From Colwellia sp. (GTDB lineage Bacteria; Pseudomonadota; Gammaproteobacteria; Enterobacterales; Alteromonadaceae): a stretch of 64,000 bases of DNA. The stretch lies in NCBI GenBank assembly GCA_022969175.1, contig JALJPB010000006.1, forward strand, positions 55,121-119,120, given 5' to 3'. Below the pieces are notes generated by a model. It ran no database searches and was not told where the DNA came from. It worked only from the letters and a program-made list of their open reading frames with translations. Below are positions 1 to 8,784 of this stretch, in pieces (the stretch's first letter is position 1; the number at the start of each line of letters is the position of its first letter). The translations under genes and the position numbers were made by a program.

Positions 1-948
1 GTCAACAATAACAACACCTTCTTTCACTGCTGGATTGATACGTTTTACGATTCCCGCAGCCAATTTTCCGCCTGCAGAGATTACTACCGCTTGACCTTTC
101 TTAACCTCTTTAACTTGGCTTTCTTGTACTCGTAATTGTGCTTTTAAATTGTCTTGTTCGGCAATACGAGCCAGTAAAGTACCTACTTTAAAGGGTTCAC
201 CAACTTGTAAGGTCACTTCTTGCAGTATGCCTTTGGTGGTGGCTTTTACCAACAGATCTTCAGCCAGTTTTTGTTGTAGCAATAATTGACGTGTCGCCTG
301 ATTAATTTTGGCTTGTGCCGCTATTAATTCAGCTTGTTTCATTTTTGGTAGGCTGTCTAATAACTCAATTTCCAGTTTGTGCTGAAATTCCAGTTGTTTC
401 TCCAGCAATATCGACTCATGGTAATCAATACTTGATACCGCACCCGTTTTTACTAATCGCTGATTGGCTTCTCGGCGCAGCTTGGTCATTTGATAACGAG
501 CGCTAAAGTCTGCCACCACAATACGTTGTTTTAGTACGGCTTGCTGCCATCGTTGCTGTAATGAATTAAGAGCCGATTGCAATACTTCTACTTCCAGTTT
601 GGCTTCATCGACGGCTTGTATGAGTTCAGAGTTTTCCAGCACCATAATAATACTACCAACTTCAACGATATCACTGGCTTCAAGTCGTATTTCTTTAACT
701 TGTCCACTTGATGTGGCAGATAAAAAGTTTGATGCTATTGGCACTAAAATACCGGATGCCCGTATTTCTCGCACTAAATCACCTTTTTTCACCTGAGCTA
801 TAATCACTTCTTCACGAGAAATTTGCGTTTCACCGCTGATATTATTGATACGACTCCAGACAATAATCAGTAATATAATAACGCTACTAACAATCGCTAG
901 CTTTTTAAATAGCGGAACAGGTATTGACTGTTTTTTAGGTATTTGCAT
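1..948 (-). CDS. HlyD-family efflux periplasmic adaptor, C-terminus cut off by the window edge
   Basis: The gene reads from an ATG at 946-948 to position 1 without a stop, giving 316 codons. The N-terminus is a short cytoplasmic tail (MQIPKKQSIPVPLFKKLA) followed by one hydrophobic segment at about residues 19-36, so the protein is anchored in the inner membrane. Next come a lipoyl/barrel-sandwich half, a long charged helical hairpin around residues 85-200, and the second half with the phrase LVKATTKGILQEVTLQVGEP. This order is typical of membrane-fusion proteins of tripartite or ABC (MacA-like) efflux systems. The export partner would lie to the left and is not visible, so the substrate is unknown. 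Family confident; specificity unknown. Confidence 0.85.
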   Translation of the reverse strand, partial: MQIPKKQSIPVPLFKKLAIVSSVIILLIIVWSRINNISGETQISREEVIIAQVKKGDLVREIRASGILVPIASNFLSATSSGQVKEIRLEASDIVEVGSIIMVLENSELIQAVDEAKLEVEVLQSALNSLQQRWQQAVLKQRIVVADFSARYQMTKLRREANQRLVKTGAVSSIDYHESILLEKQLEFQHKLEIELLDSLPKMKQAELIAAQAKINQATRQLLLQQKLAEDLLVKATTKGILQEVTLQVGEPFKVGTLLARIAEQDNLKAQLRVQESQVKEVKKGQAVVISAGGKLAAGIVKRINPAVKEGVVIVD

Positions 949-1051
949 AAGGTTTCAAATAATTCACAACAAACTTAATAAAATGTGGCTAGTGCTTTAA
1001 ATAAAGAGCCAAGCCACTCTCTTTGACAATGGACTTGTTAAGGACATCAAC

Positions 1052-1888
1052 TTAAAGATTAGGCAGCCAAAATATATGAGCGGCAGAGTAAATCCCTAAA
1101 CCCATAGCCCCAGTCAGCAGTAATATAGTGCTTGCCATAAGGTATTGGCTTGTAGATTTTCCGTTATCACGGACACGAAAATAACATTCAAGTATTAACA
1201 GTGGCACAAGATAACCAGCAAAGTTTAATATTAAGTCGAACGGTCCAGTTAGATTGCCATTGGTGCCTGGGGAAGTGCCATCATTAACAAATATCCAAAA
1301 ACCTCGAATAACTCGAAAAAACCAAACACCACTGACCACGATAAATAACCGTAATGCCCAGCGTCGATGAATAGTAATTTTACGGGCCATAGCAAAACGT
1401 ACGGTCATAATTGCACAGATGATAACAAGTACCCCATCCAATGATGTACCGATTTGCCCAATAACTCCGCCAATTATCGCTTCCCGACTCCAAATCATAT
1501 AAATGGCAGCAATACTAATAACTAACGAAGTCATTATGTATAAACGGCCATTGATACGATGAAGAATGGGATAGTTTTGGCGAATTTGAGGAATGAACTG
1601 GAGGGGTCCACAAAAAGAAATGACAAATGCCAATAAAATGTGAATTAATACGGCAATATTACCAATGATATCGCCTTCAATAATCCCATGGATCATCCGA
1701 CTAGACCATGCTTCCCAATTTCCTTGTACGGCATTACCTCCGTAAAAGATCATGATGTAATAAGCAAAAAACCATTGACCAAAAACAGCCGTCAAGAACC
1801 AAGTCCCGGCACTGGCATTTAGCATTTTGCGGGCAATATTAGTATTGTCCTTTAAGTTAGATAACCCATAAATACTGCTCATCGTCAT
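1052..1888 (-). CDS. DUF2306 family integral membrane protein
   Basis: A 278-residue protein with about seven to eight hydrophobic segments. The phrase LHRINGRLYI (about residue 120) and the later HRRWALRLF are the conserved His/Arg-containing loops I associate with DUF2306 membrane proteins, whose function is not established. The ATG at 1888 has a GGAGA ribosome-binding site eight bases upstream. It lies about 100 bp upstream of the HlyD-like adaptor on the same strand and may be cotranscribed with it, but nothing ties the two functionally. Family assignment is from memory of the motif pattern. Confidence 0.7.
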   Translation of the reverse strand: MTMSSIYGLSNLKDNTNIARKMLNASAGTWFLTAVFGQWFFAYYIMIFYGGNAVQGNWEAWSSRMIHGIIEGDIIGNIAVLIHILLAFVISFCGPLQFIPQIRQNYPILHRINGRLYIMTSLVISIAAIYMIWSREAIIGGVIGQIGTSLDGVLVIICAIMTVRFAMARKITIHRRWALRLFIVVSGVWFFRVIRGFWIFVNDGTSPGTNGNLTGPFDLILNFAGYLVPLLILECYFRVRDNGKSTSQYLMASTILLLTGAMGLGIYSAAHIFWLPNL

Positions 1889-2273
1889 TATATATTCTCC
1901 ACTATTCTCTATGTTTAATGAATCTAGATTAAATTTGCCGGTGACTCAGTTAAATAACTCAGTAAAATAGTTCAGTAGGCAACTCGATTCAATTTATGAG
2001 AAATATAGAGTTTAAAGGTCAAGTATAAAACGCCCAATGTGTGTCAATTATTGAATTTTCATCGTGTGGGAAATATTGGCAAGGCAGCAATTTTGTTGAT
2101 AATGGCTCTATAAATGTCAACTATGTGCCAATTAATGTGGCTTTTTGTCCATTTCTATTCAAAAAGAATGAAAATGCTAACAATGAATATTTAAATTATT
2201 TTTATCAGTTTTTTGTAAAAAACTGAAGAAATGAATCATTAAGCCGATGGTTTTTGAGTTGGTTTGGTCGCCG
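1889..2273. other. 385-bp gap without a supported gene
   Basis: This stretch separates the DUF2306 gene from the membrane-anchored HTH gene; both run leftward, so it should carry the promoter of the DUF2306 gene. A 61-codon GTG-initiated frame on the plus strand (2041-2226) has no ribosome-binding site and low-complexity composition, so I do not call it. No clear hairpin or operator was seen. Confidence 0.5.
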
Positions 2274-3176
2274 TTATTTCAATACGACTTTGATTTGAGC
2301 ATTAAGTGCCGCGATTTTTGCTAACATTTTTGGATCTGGGTTGGCAGATGAAGCCAAAATATTAGCGGCTACTTTAAAATGATTTTGGGCGGCAGCATAA
2401 TTTAGTCGATGTAATTGACTTTTACCTAGTTCGACATTAAGGTTGATTTTATCATTCAATCTACGTTGGTCTAATTGTTCGCTTAGGAACAAAAGGTAGT
2501 TTTGAGAACTGGCGAGTTTACTTTTGGTTATGGGTTGTAGTGGGGGTTGTTTTTGTGATTGTCGGTGTAACTGGTTTTCTACTTTTAGTTGCTTCATGGC
2601 CTGATGGAATAATTTGCCGTAATGACAGGGGTCTGCATCATCTTGCTGTTCAAAATTTCCTAAAGCCGATGAAAATCCCGTCCAGCACCTAGTTTTTGTT
2701 ACATTATCTTCAACTACTGAAGGTACAGACTGTACAACTAAGTCTCTTTTCCCACTGATAAAGTACCAAACTATACCGATACTAAGTAAGGTAATGACCA
2801 GTATCAGGGGAAATGTTCTATTATTGGCAGCCGAATATTCTTCTATGCTAAGTTTACGTAGGGCAACATTCTTTTCTCTTAAATCATGCTGTCCTTTTTT
2901 ATATTGTAAAGACAATTCAAAACAATGGTGACGAAACTCTTCATCATCTAAACTTAGAGATTGCGGAGAAAGGTTAAAAAGTGCCAGGATTTTTGTCACA
3001 TGTCTGTCGGGTATTACCGGATATCTAGGGTTACCTAACCTGTCTCGGGTCGCAAACCAACGGGTTAGAGATGTTGAGTCTAAACCTAATTGAGCAGCAA
3101 GCTGTTTGCGCGTTTTAATCTCTGGATTCAAACCACTTCGCAAAAGCGTATTGAGTTTACTTTTATCAATTTTCAC
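2274..3176 (-). CDS. membrane-anchored helix-turn-helix protein with a C-terminal helical domain
   Basis: A 300-residue protein I do not recognise by name. Residues about 1-70 look like a DNA-binding helix-turn-helix (TRKQLAAQLGLDSTSLTRWF). A charged linker (about 85-115) leads to one transmembrane segment at about 122-141. The C-terminal half contains amphipathic helices and a TPR-like pair near residues 240-290 (LGKSQLHRLNYAAAQNHF). The layout is that of a one-component membrane-bound regulator with a periplasmic sensing half. The start is a GTG with only a weak ribosome-binding site, so the first residues are uncertain. It is monocistronic, with no partner that identifies its signal. Confidence 0.6.
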   Translation of the reverse strand: MKIDKSKLNTLLRSGLNPEIKTRKQLAAQLGLDSTSLTRWFATRDRLGNPRYPVIPDRHVTKILALFNLSPQSLSLDDEEFRHHCFELSLQYKKGQHDLREKNVALRKLSIEEYSAANNRTFPLILVITLLSIGIVWYFISGKRDLVVQSVPSVVEDNVTKTRCWTGFSSALGNFEQQDDADPCHYGKLFHQAMKQLKVENQLHRQSQKQPPLQPITKSKLASSQNYLLFLSEQLDQRRLNDKINLNVELGKSQLHRLNYAAAQNHFKVAANILASSANPDPKMLAKIAALNAQIKVVLK

Positions 3177-3391
3177 AAAATATACCGATAATGTAACCTG
3201 GATGTGATTAATATAATTTAACTTTTGATACCAAAATTATATAGTTAATTTATGTTAAGAGAAAGCCTCTTTAGATAAAAGTCAATTTGAAGATAGCTTT
3301 TAAAAACAAAATTATGCATGGAATTAATCTCCATTATTCTTGTTGTTAATAAAGTTTTGACTGGTTATTCTCATTGAACTTTATAGGTAAA

Positions 3392-3423
3392 AAACAAAAA
3401 AGCCAATGGATAAACATTGGCTT
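3392..3423 (-). terminator. Rho-independent terminator of the amidohydrolase gene
   Basis: Read leftward, a 9-bp stem (AAGCCAATG / CATTGGCTT, arms at 3415-3423 and 3400-3408) closes a six-base loop and runs into a T-rich tract. It lies about 50 bp past the amidohydrolase stop codon. Confidence 0.8.
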
Positions 3424-3471
3424 AAGTAATTTTAATTCAGCTTAGCTAGAACTAATTCATACTAGCTAAGT

Positions 3472-5193
3472 TTAGTTATTTGAAAAAACAACTTGGCCAC
3501 CAAGAATAGTTTCAAGCACTTTAACCTTATGAATATCATAGCGGTCTACTTCAAACAGGTTTTTATCTAAAATAACAAAATCTGCCTTTTTACCTACTTC
3601 AATTGAACCAATTTGCTTGTCCATATGCATTTGGTAAGCGCCGTCTATAGTGTAACCTTTGATTAAAGTCGCGATATCTAAACGTTCATGTTTACCTGGT
3701 TGAATCGGGGCATTTTCTTGCTCAGGTGTTTGACGGTTATGGCCAATTTCCATATTGAAAATTGGTGACATACCTAATGAACCAGCACCTGTTGCCGGGA
3801 AATCGCTGCCAAATGACATTTTAACCCCCGCTTCTTTTAAGCTGTTAAATCTAAAATAACGATTGAACTGATCGTCACTAACAAATTCTTTGCCAAATTC
3901 ATCATATGATGCCCATAAAGGAGTACTTTGGGCAATAACATTTAAGGTAGCGAAGCGTTTAACGTCGTTATTTGTCATTACTTGAATGTGGCAAATGGCA
4001 TATCGACTTGTGCTGTTATCTTGTGATGAGTCTTTACGCACTAACTCAATGGCATTCAACGTTTCGGTAATCGCTCGCTCGCCCAATGCATGAATATGAA
4101 CATCAATATTTTCTGCACTGGCCTCGGCGATCAGAGTATTCATTTGTCTCTGGCTAAATACGGTTACGCCATTATTGCCTGGCTCACCTTGATAGTCTTC
4201 AAACATACCTGCGGTTTTACCTTCAATGGTGCCATCGTTCATAATTTTTAAGGTATTGATATGATACATATCGTGTTTGCTGCTTTTACGTTTTTTCAAA
4301 ACAATATCAATGGCATCTTTCGCTTTATCGGCATGGCCAATCATATGAGAGGCGACCATTCGTATGGTCATATCACCTTGTTGTTCAACTTTTTGCAAAA
4401 CGTTCATTTGCAACGATTCAACATCTGAAGCACCGGCATCAAATACTGCGGTTATACCATAACTGTTCATAATATTAATCACATCGGCGGTACCAAGAGC
4501 CACAGTATTTATATTGATAATATCGAGTTTCTCTATGCCATCAGTGGCTGTCGCCTCAAGTAAATAACCGGTGGGTATGCCACTTTTGTCGCGTTTGTAA
4601 TAGCTAAATCCTGGCTCAGGATCTGGTGTGTTTTTATTTACAGCTAACAACTCCATTGCTTTGCTATTAGCCCAAGCACCGTGAAAACCTTCATCCATTA
4701 GATAAACGGGGCGATCAGAAACTATTTTATCCAACATTGCACTGCTAGGCCCTTGTGGACCAAAAGCGCTAGCGAGGAATCCGTAACCAAAAATGACTTT
4801 TGCTTGCGGATTTTGCTTGGCGTATTCAGCAATTTGTTGATACCAGTGCTTAGGGCCGGCAAAGCTGTCGAGTGATAAACTGCGAACGTAAGCGCCACCC
4901 ATAACTGGATGCGCATGGGAGTCGATAAAGCCGGGTAATAACATTTTTCCGTTAAGATCTTGTTGTTTTGTGTTTTTTCCAAGCCATGTTTTAGCTTCAG
5001 ATAAATTACCAACGAAAACAATATCACCATCCTTTACCGCAACAGCTTCAACCCAAGGTTGTTTTTCATCAAGGGTATAAATTTTGCCATTAAATAATAA
5101 TAAATCAGCATCAGGCGACGAAACACTGTTAGCAAGTGAGATAGTCGATATTAAGGTGATAAAAATTGGAAAAAGTAAACTTAAAAACTTCAT
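3472..5193 (-). CDS. secreted YtcJ-like metal-dependent amidohydrolase
   Basis: A 573-residue amidohydrolase-superfamily enzyme of the YtcJ/exoenzyme-regulatory AepA type, predicted to hydrolyse an amide or cyclic C-N bond with one or two metals; the substrate is unknown. The start chosen (ATG at 5193) has a GAGGG site five bases upstream and opens a signal peptide (MKFLSLLFPIFITLISTISLA), so the enzyme is probably periplasmic. Visible metal-site motifs are DSHAHP after the N-terminal beta domain, HIHALGERA in the middle and SDFP near the C-terminus. The C-terminal ADFVILDKN closes the beta-sandwich typical of the family. It lies downstream of puuB1 on the same strand (180-bp gap), so a role in amine or amide catabolism is plausible but inferred. 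Confidence 0.85.
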   Translation of the reverse strand: MKFLSLLFPIFITLISTISLANSVSSPDADLLLFNGKIYTLDEKQPWVEAVAVKDGDIVFVGNLSEAKTWLGKNTKQQDLNGKMLLPGFIDSHAHPVMGGAYVRSLSLDSFAGPKHWYQQIAEYAKQNPQAKVIFGYGFLASAFGPQGPSSAMLDKIVSDRPVYLMDEGFHGAWANSKAMELLAVNKNTPDPEPGFSYYKRDKSGIPTGYLLEATATDGIEKLDIININTVALGTADVINIMNSYGITAVFDAGASDVESLQMNVLQKVEQQGDMTIRMVASHMIGHADKAKDAIDIVLKKRKSSKHDMYHINTLKIMNDGTIEGKTAGMFEDYQGEPGNNGVTVFSQRQMNTLIAEASAENIDVHIHALGERAITETLNAIELVRKDSSQDNSTSRYAICHIQVMTNNDVKRFATLNVIAQSTPLWASYDEFGKEFVSDDQFNRYFRFNSLKEAGVKMSFGSDFPATGAGSLGMSPIFNMEIGHNRQTPEQENAPIQPGKHERLDIATLIKGYTIDGAYQMHMDKQIGSIEVGKKADFVILDKNLFEVDRYDIHKVKVLETILGGQVVFSNN

Positions 5194-5372
5194 AAAACCC
5201 TCATTAAAAGTAATAGTGCGATCAGTATTGTTGAGTAAACACTCAAGACACGGAGAACACATTTATGTGTTTTGCCTCATCAACTCTGATGAAAACTTGA
5301 ATTCACTGGCAAGTAACATTTTTGGTAGCACAGTCACTCAATAAAAAAAGTGAAAAGCGTAGTCAAACCTTG

Positions 5373-6665
5373 CTAAAACTTATCTAACATTTTGTGATAC
5401 ATCATGCCTAAGGCAAGTAGCGGAGAGCGTAAATGTTGGCCACCAGGGAAAGTCAGGTGTTTTACTTTTGCAAAGGTATCAAAACCTGTTGATGGTCCAT
5501 CAATTGCTTGGGCAATTAACTTTGCCGCAACATGAGTAATATTAACGCCATGACCTGAATAAGCTTGAGCATAATAGATGTTATTCGCCAAACGACCTAT
5601 TTGTGGCAAGCGATTAGCGCCAATACCAATCATACCCCCCCACTGGTAATCAATATTAATATCGCTAAGTTGTGGAAATACTTTCAGCATCTTAGGGTAA
5701 AGCGCCGCTTGAATGCTTTTAGGATCTCGACCTGAGTAGTTACACATGCCGCCAAACAATAAACGTTTGTCAGCTGATAATCGGAAGTAGTCGAGATCAA
5801 TTTTTAAATCACAAACGGCATGATTACCGGGTAATATTTGTTGATAAACGGACTCACTAAGAGGCTCTGTGGCAATAATGTAGCTACCAGCAGGTAATAC
5901 TTTATTCGATATTTTAGGCATTAAGTCGCCTAAATAGGCATTACCAGCAAGCACTAATTTTTTTGCTATTATTTGCCCTTGTGCTGATTTAATGGTGACG
6001 GTATCGCCTTGAATGATTTCTTCAACGGCTGAGTTTTCAAATATCTGAACACCTAAATCAGCAGCAACCTTTGCTTCTCCTGTGCAAAGGTTCAGCGGAT
6101 GTAAATGACCGCTGCCTTGATCTTCAAAACCACCAATAAAGTTTGTTGAGCCAACTACTTGTTGTTGAAGTGTGTTTTGGTCGAGCATTTTAATCGAGTG
6201 TGGATAATCGCTATTTATAAGAATTTGATAGTCTTGCTCTAAAGTTTTCATATGTTTAGCGCGGGTGGCTAAGTCACAATAGCCCATGGTTAAGTCGCAA
6301 TCGATGTGGTATTTGTTAATGCGATCAATCACTATTTTATTGGCGCTGGTACCTAAAGCGGTAATAGTATTAATACCTTGTTGGCCAATCACTTTTTTAA
6401 ATTTTGCTAAGTCATGGCCAATACCACGAATTATTTGTCCGCCGTTACGGCCAGATGCACCCCAGCCTATTTTATGCTGCTCAAGCAATGCTACTTTGTA
6501 GCCACGTTCTGCTAACTCGACGGCTGTAGCTACACCACTAAAACCACCACCAACAATGCAAACATCGACACTTATTGATTCTGCTAACTTTGGATAGTCC
6601 GTTGCATAGTTTAGTGACGAAAAATAATAAGAGTTAGGATAAGTATTTGTATGTATGGCTGTCAT
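5373..6665 (-). CDS. puuB: gamma-glutamylputrescine oxidase-like FAD oxidoreductase (paralogue 1)
   Basis: A 430-residue DAO-family flavoenzyme. The N-terminal Rossmann motif VDVCIVGGGFSGVATA (about 33-48) with the downstream acidic LLEQ binds FAD. GWGASGRNGGQI is the signature shared with PuuB and glycine/sarcosine oxidases, and AYSGHGVN near the C-terminus is the second FAD contact. PuuB oxidises gamma-glutamylputrescine to the aldehyde in the gamma-glutamylated putrescine route. The ATG has a GAGGAG site nine bases away. It is divergent from the PuuR-like gene, and the shared promoter holds two CAGTGTAAA repeats. A second copy lies at 26071-27363. Other amine substrates cannot be excluded, and puuA is not in the window. 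Confidence 0.8.
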   Translation of the reverse strand: MTAIHTNTYPNSYYFSSLNYATDYPKLAESISVDVCIVGGGFSGVATAVELAERGYKVALLEQHKIGWGASGRNGGQIIRGIGHDLAKFKKVIGQQGINTITALGTSANKIVIDRINKYHIDCDLTMGYCDLATRAKHMKTLEQDYQILINSDYPHSIKMLDQNTLQQQVVGSTNFIGGFEDQGSGHLHPLNLCTGEAKVAADLGVQIFENSAVEEIIQGDTVTIKSAQGQIIAKKLVLAGNAYLGDLMPKISNKVLPAGSYIIATEPLSESVYQQILPGNHAVCDLKIDLDYFRLSADKRLLFGGMCNYSGRDPKSIQAALYPKMLKVFPQLSDINIDYQWGGMIGIGANRLPQIGRLANNIYYAQAYSGHGVNITHVAAKLIAQAIDGPSTGFDTFAKVKHLTFPGGQHLRSPLLALGMMYHKMLDKF

Positions 6666-6708
6666 CGCTATTTACTCCTCATTGCCGTCTTTTATAAATG
6701 CTGTGCTA

Positions 6709-6736
6709 CAGTGTAAATTATAAACACCAGTGTAAA
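6709..6736. promoter_or_regulatory. tandem CAGTGTAAA repeats, candidate PuuR-type operator
   Basis: Two identical 9-mers CAGTGTAAA lie at 6709-6717 and 6728-6736, 19 bp apart start to start, in the promoter shared by puuB1 and the PuuR-like gene. The same motif, exact or nearly so, occurs at 24101-24109 and (reverse complement, one change) at 25931-25939, also in front of genes of this pathway. The assignment to the neighbouring PuuR-like regulator is inference. Confidence 0.5.
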
Positions 6737-6857
6737 GTATATCGAACGATGGTAACTCAAACAATGACTTATGCCAAGCAATTGATATATAATATTGAAC
6801 AGTTATCTTAAAGTGTTAAAAATTCTATAATTACACGCTATCATCGAGGGAATTTAC

Positions 6858-7406
6858 GTGGACGTAGGTGCAAGATTAAAATCAATTAGATTGCTGAAAA
6901 AGATCTCACAACGTGAACTGGCTAAAAGAGCCGGGGTGACTAACAGCACGATTTCGATGATAGAAAAAAATAGTGTCAGCCCTTCTATTAGCTCATTAAA
7001 AAAAGTATTAAACGGTATTCCAATCTCGCTGGTTGAATTTTTTAATGAAGACTATAACAGTGAGCAAACTCAACAAGTTGTTTACAACGAAGATGAGTTA
7101 ATGGATATTGGCTCGGGTGATGTTCAGATGAATTTAGTTGGCAAGTCTTTCCCACGTCGACAAATGACTTTCTTAGTTGAAACTTACCCGCCAAATGCCG
7201 ATACCGGTACAGAAATGTTGCAAAATGATGCTGAAGAAGGCGGTTACATTGTAGAAGGTCAAATTGAATTAACTGTAGGCAGTGATGTATACATACTTAA
7301 AGCCAACGACAGTTATTATTTTGACAATAACAAGCCTCACCGCTTTAGAAACCCCTTTAACGAAGTTTGTAAAATAGCAAGTGCCACCACACCAGCTAAT
7401 TTTTAA
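6858..7406 (+). CDS. puuR: PuuR-like XRE-cupin transcriptional regulator
   Basis: A 182-residue regulator with an XRE helix-turn-helix at about residues 5-60 (ISQRELAKRAGVTNSTISMIE) and a small cupin sensor at about 105-178 (TGTEMLQNDAEEGGYIVEGQIEL, then DSYYFDNNKPHRFRNP). This two-domain plan and length match E. coli PuuR (185 residues), a putrescine-responsive repressor. Translation starts at a GTG with GAGGG seven bases upstream. It is divergent from puuB1, the usual arrangement for a local repressor. Likely targets are the promoters carrying the CAGTGTAAA motif. The effector is inferred, not shown. Confidence 0.8.
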   Translation: MDVGARLKSIRLLKKISQRELAKRAGVTNSTISMIEKNSVSPSISSLKKVLNGIPISLVEFFNEDYNSEQTQQVVYNEDELMDIGSGDVQMNLVGKSFPRRQMTFLVETYPPNADTGTEMLQNDAEEGGYIVEGQIELTVGSDVYILKANDSYYFDNNKPHRFRNPFNEVCKIASATTPANF

Positions 7407-7905
7407 TGTTTTTTTAGCCAAGGTAAATTTCAGACAAAAAAAAGCTCAGCTAAAATAATTGCTGAGCCGTTTAACAAGGGAAAACATAACAAAAAACTAT
7501 CCAACCTCACTCGTTGAGCAGTGAATCTATCTTAATACCTTCCCTTGTTTTTTACTGTGGACAATTCGTTAAAGTTTGTAACGGTGCAACCTCTTTAGTT
7601 ATTTCTTATTTCTTATTACGACAACCGTTAGTCAACGTCTAAATCGGTTTATGTCTACATATCCAAGCTCATCATTTGTTTCTCTTGTTGTAAATAATTA
7701 ACAGTGTGTTTATGTGTCTGAAAACTTATAACCCATTGTTTAACTGTTTATAGTTATTGATTTTCATGTTGACTTATTATTGTAATGATAATATAAAGTG
7801 ACAATTGATACTTGTTGTGTTTGAAATAATATACGGTTGTAAGGGTCTTATGCTAATCGTTATGTTACTGATAATTTGGCAAAAACTCACAGTAGGCTTG
7901 GCTTT
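7407..7905. other. gene-free stretch with nested RNA-like hairpins
   Basis: About 500 bp between puuR and the next membrane protein. Stem GCTCAGC/GCTGAGC (7445-7451 with 7462-7468) is preceded by a run of A, so it is a terminator when read leftward. Next, AACAAGGGAA (7474-7483) pairs perfectly with TTCCCTTGTT (7540-7549), enclosing a smaller stem (TCACT 7507-7511 / AGTGA 7520-7524), and is followed by a T run. This could be the 3' structure of the puuR transcript or a small RNA. The rest (7560-7870) shows no gene. Confidence 0.45.
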
Positions 7906-8784
7906 ATGGGCATGGATAAAAATAGTCGCTATTTTAATGAAGCGATGATCTTTCAAGTATTTAAATACAGTATTTATATATTACTCGCTATTGATATCTA
8001 CCATTTTTTTGTTGAAGATTATTCAGCAAGCAGTCAAACTTTTGCAAAAGGAGTTTCACCAAGTCAGATCATTGAAGCGTTTACCGCAACGATTGATACG
8101 GCAGCTTGGCTAATCCTGCTATTAATCTTCGAATTAGAAACTTATATTCTTGATGATGAAAAAATTAAAGGTAAAACTAAATGGGCGATAAATGCCGTTC
8201 GGCTATTTTGTTATCTAGTCATTTTATATTCGTTTTATGGTTTTCTATCAAAATTTAATTTATTACATACCACCATTCCTTTTATTAATAATGATGTTTG
8301 TAGTCTGGTTGGTACCAGTTTCACTTATATTAAAGAGATTGATAAGTACTTGCCGTTAACTGCTGATGTTTGTAAAGGGTTGGCCAATATACCCTTAATA
8401 CAAATTGTTGATACTCAAATCATCACTACTCAAGCGCAACTTATTGAAACGCAGAGACTGTCTACAGTAGAGGTTACCAACTCCGCTACTTGGTTATTCG
8501 TTGTCTGTATTCTTGAAGTTGAAGTTTTTTTACAGCTTAGAGGCAAGCTTACTAAGCAGACTTTAATATTAAGTAAGTGGCTCAAATATGTACTTTACAC
8601 TGTGTTATTTATTGCTGCGGCCTATTGGGGCATTAAAGGCGGTTTGTTAGATTTTTGGGATGCATTTTTGTGGTTAGTTGCCTTTTGGTTTATTGAAGTC
8701 AATATTTTTAAATGGAACGCAGAAACCAACCAGGATCAAAGTGATGAGCCGTTGACCGAAAAATTGACTGACGGAATAAGTTAA
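7906..8784 (+). CDS. polytopic membrane protein of unknown function
   Basis: I do not recognise this family. From the ATG at 7906 it has 292 residues; an upstream in-frame TTG at 7876 is possible. Hydrophobic segments lie near the N-terminus (FQVFKYSIYILLAIDIYHFF), near residues 65-85 (TAAWLILLLIFELETYIL), near 100-115, and three more in the C-terminal third, with a soluble loop of about 70 residues in the middle that carries two cysteines. Acidic residues inside membrane segments (ILEVEVFLQ, IFELETYIL) are unusual. The last base of its stop codon is the first base of the next start, so it is translationally coupled to the serine hydrolase. Confidence 0.7.
   Translation: MGMDKNSRYFNEAMIFQVFKYSIYILLAIDIYHFFVEDYSASSQTFAKGVSPSQIIEAFTATIDTAAWLILLLIFELETYILDDEKIKGKTKWAINAVRLFCYLVILYSFYGFLSKFNLLHTTIPFINNDVCSLVGTSFTYIKEIDKYLPLTADVCKGLANIPLIQIVDTQIITTQAQLIETQRLSTVEVTNSATWLFVVCILEVEVFLQLRGKLTKQTLILSKWLKYVLYTVLFIAAAYWGIKGGLLDFWDAFLWLVAFWFIEVNIFKWNAETNQDQSDEPLTEKLTDGIS

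Noticed and set aside
315..506. Plus-strand 63-codon frame
   Set aside because: Lies inside the HlyD-type adaptor gene on the other strand; no ribosome-binding site.
2041..2226. 61-codon GTG frame in the gap left of the membrane-anchored HTH gene
   Set aside because: No ribosome-binding site and low-complexity Asn/Phe composition; chance frame in AT-rich DNA.
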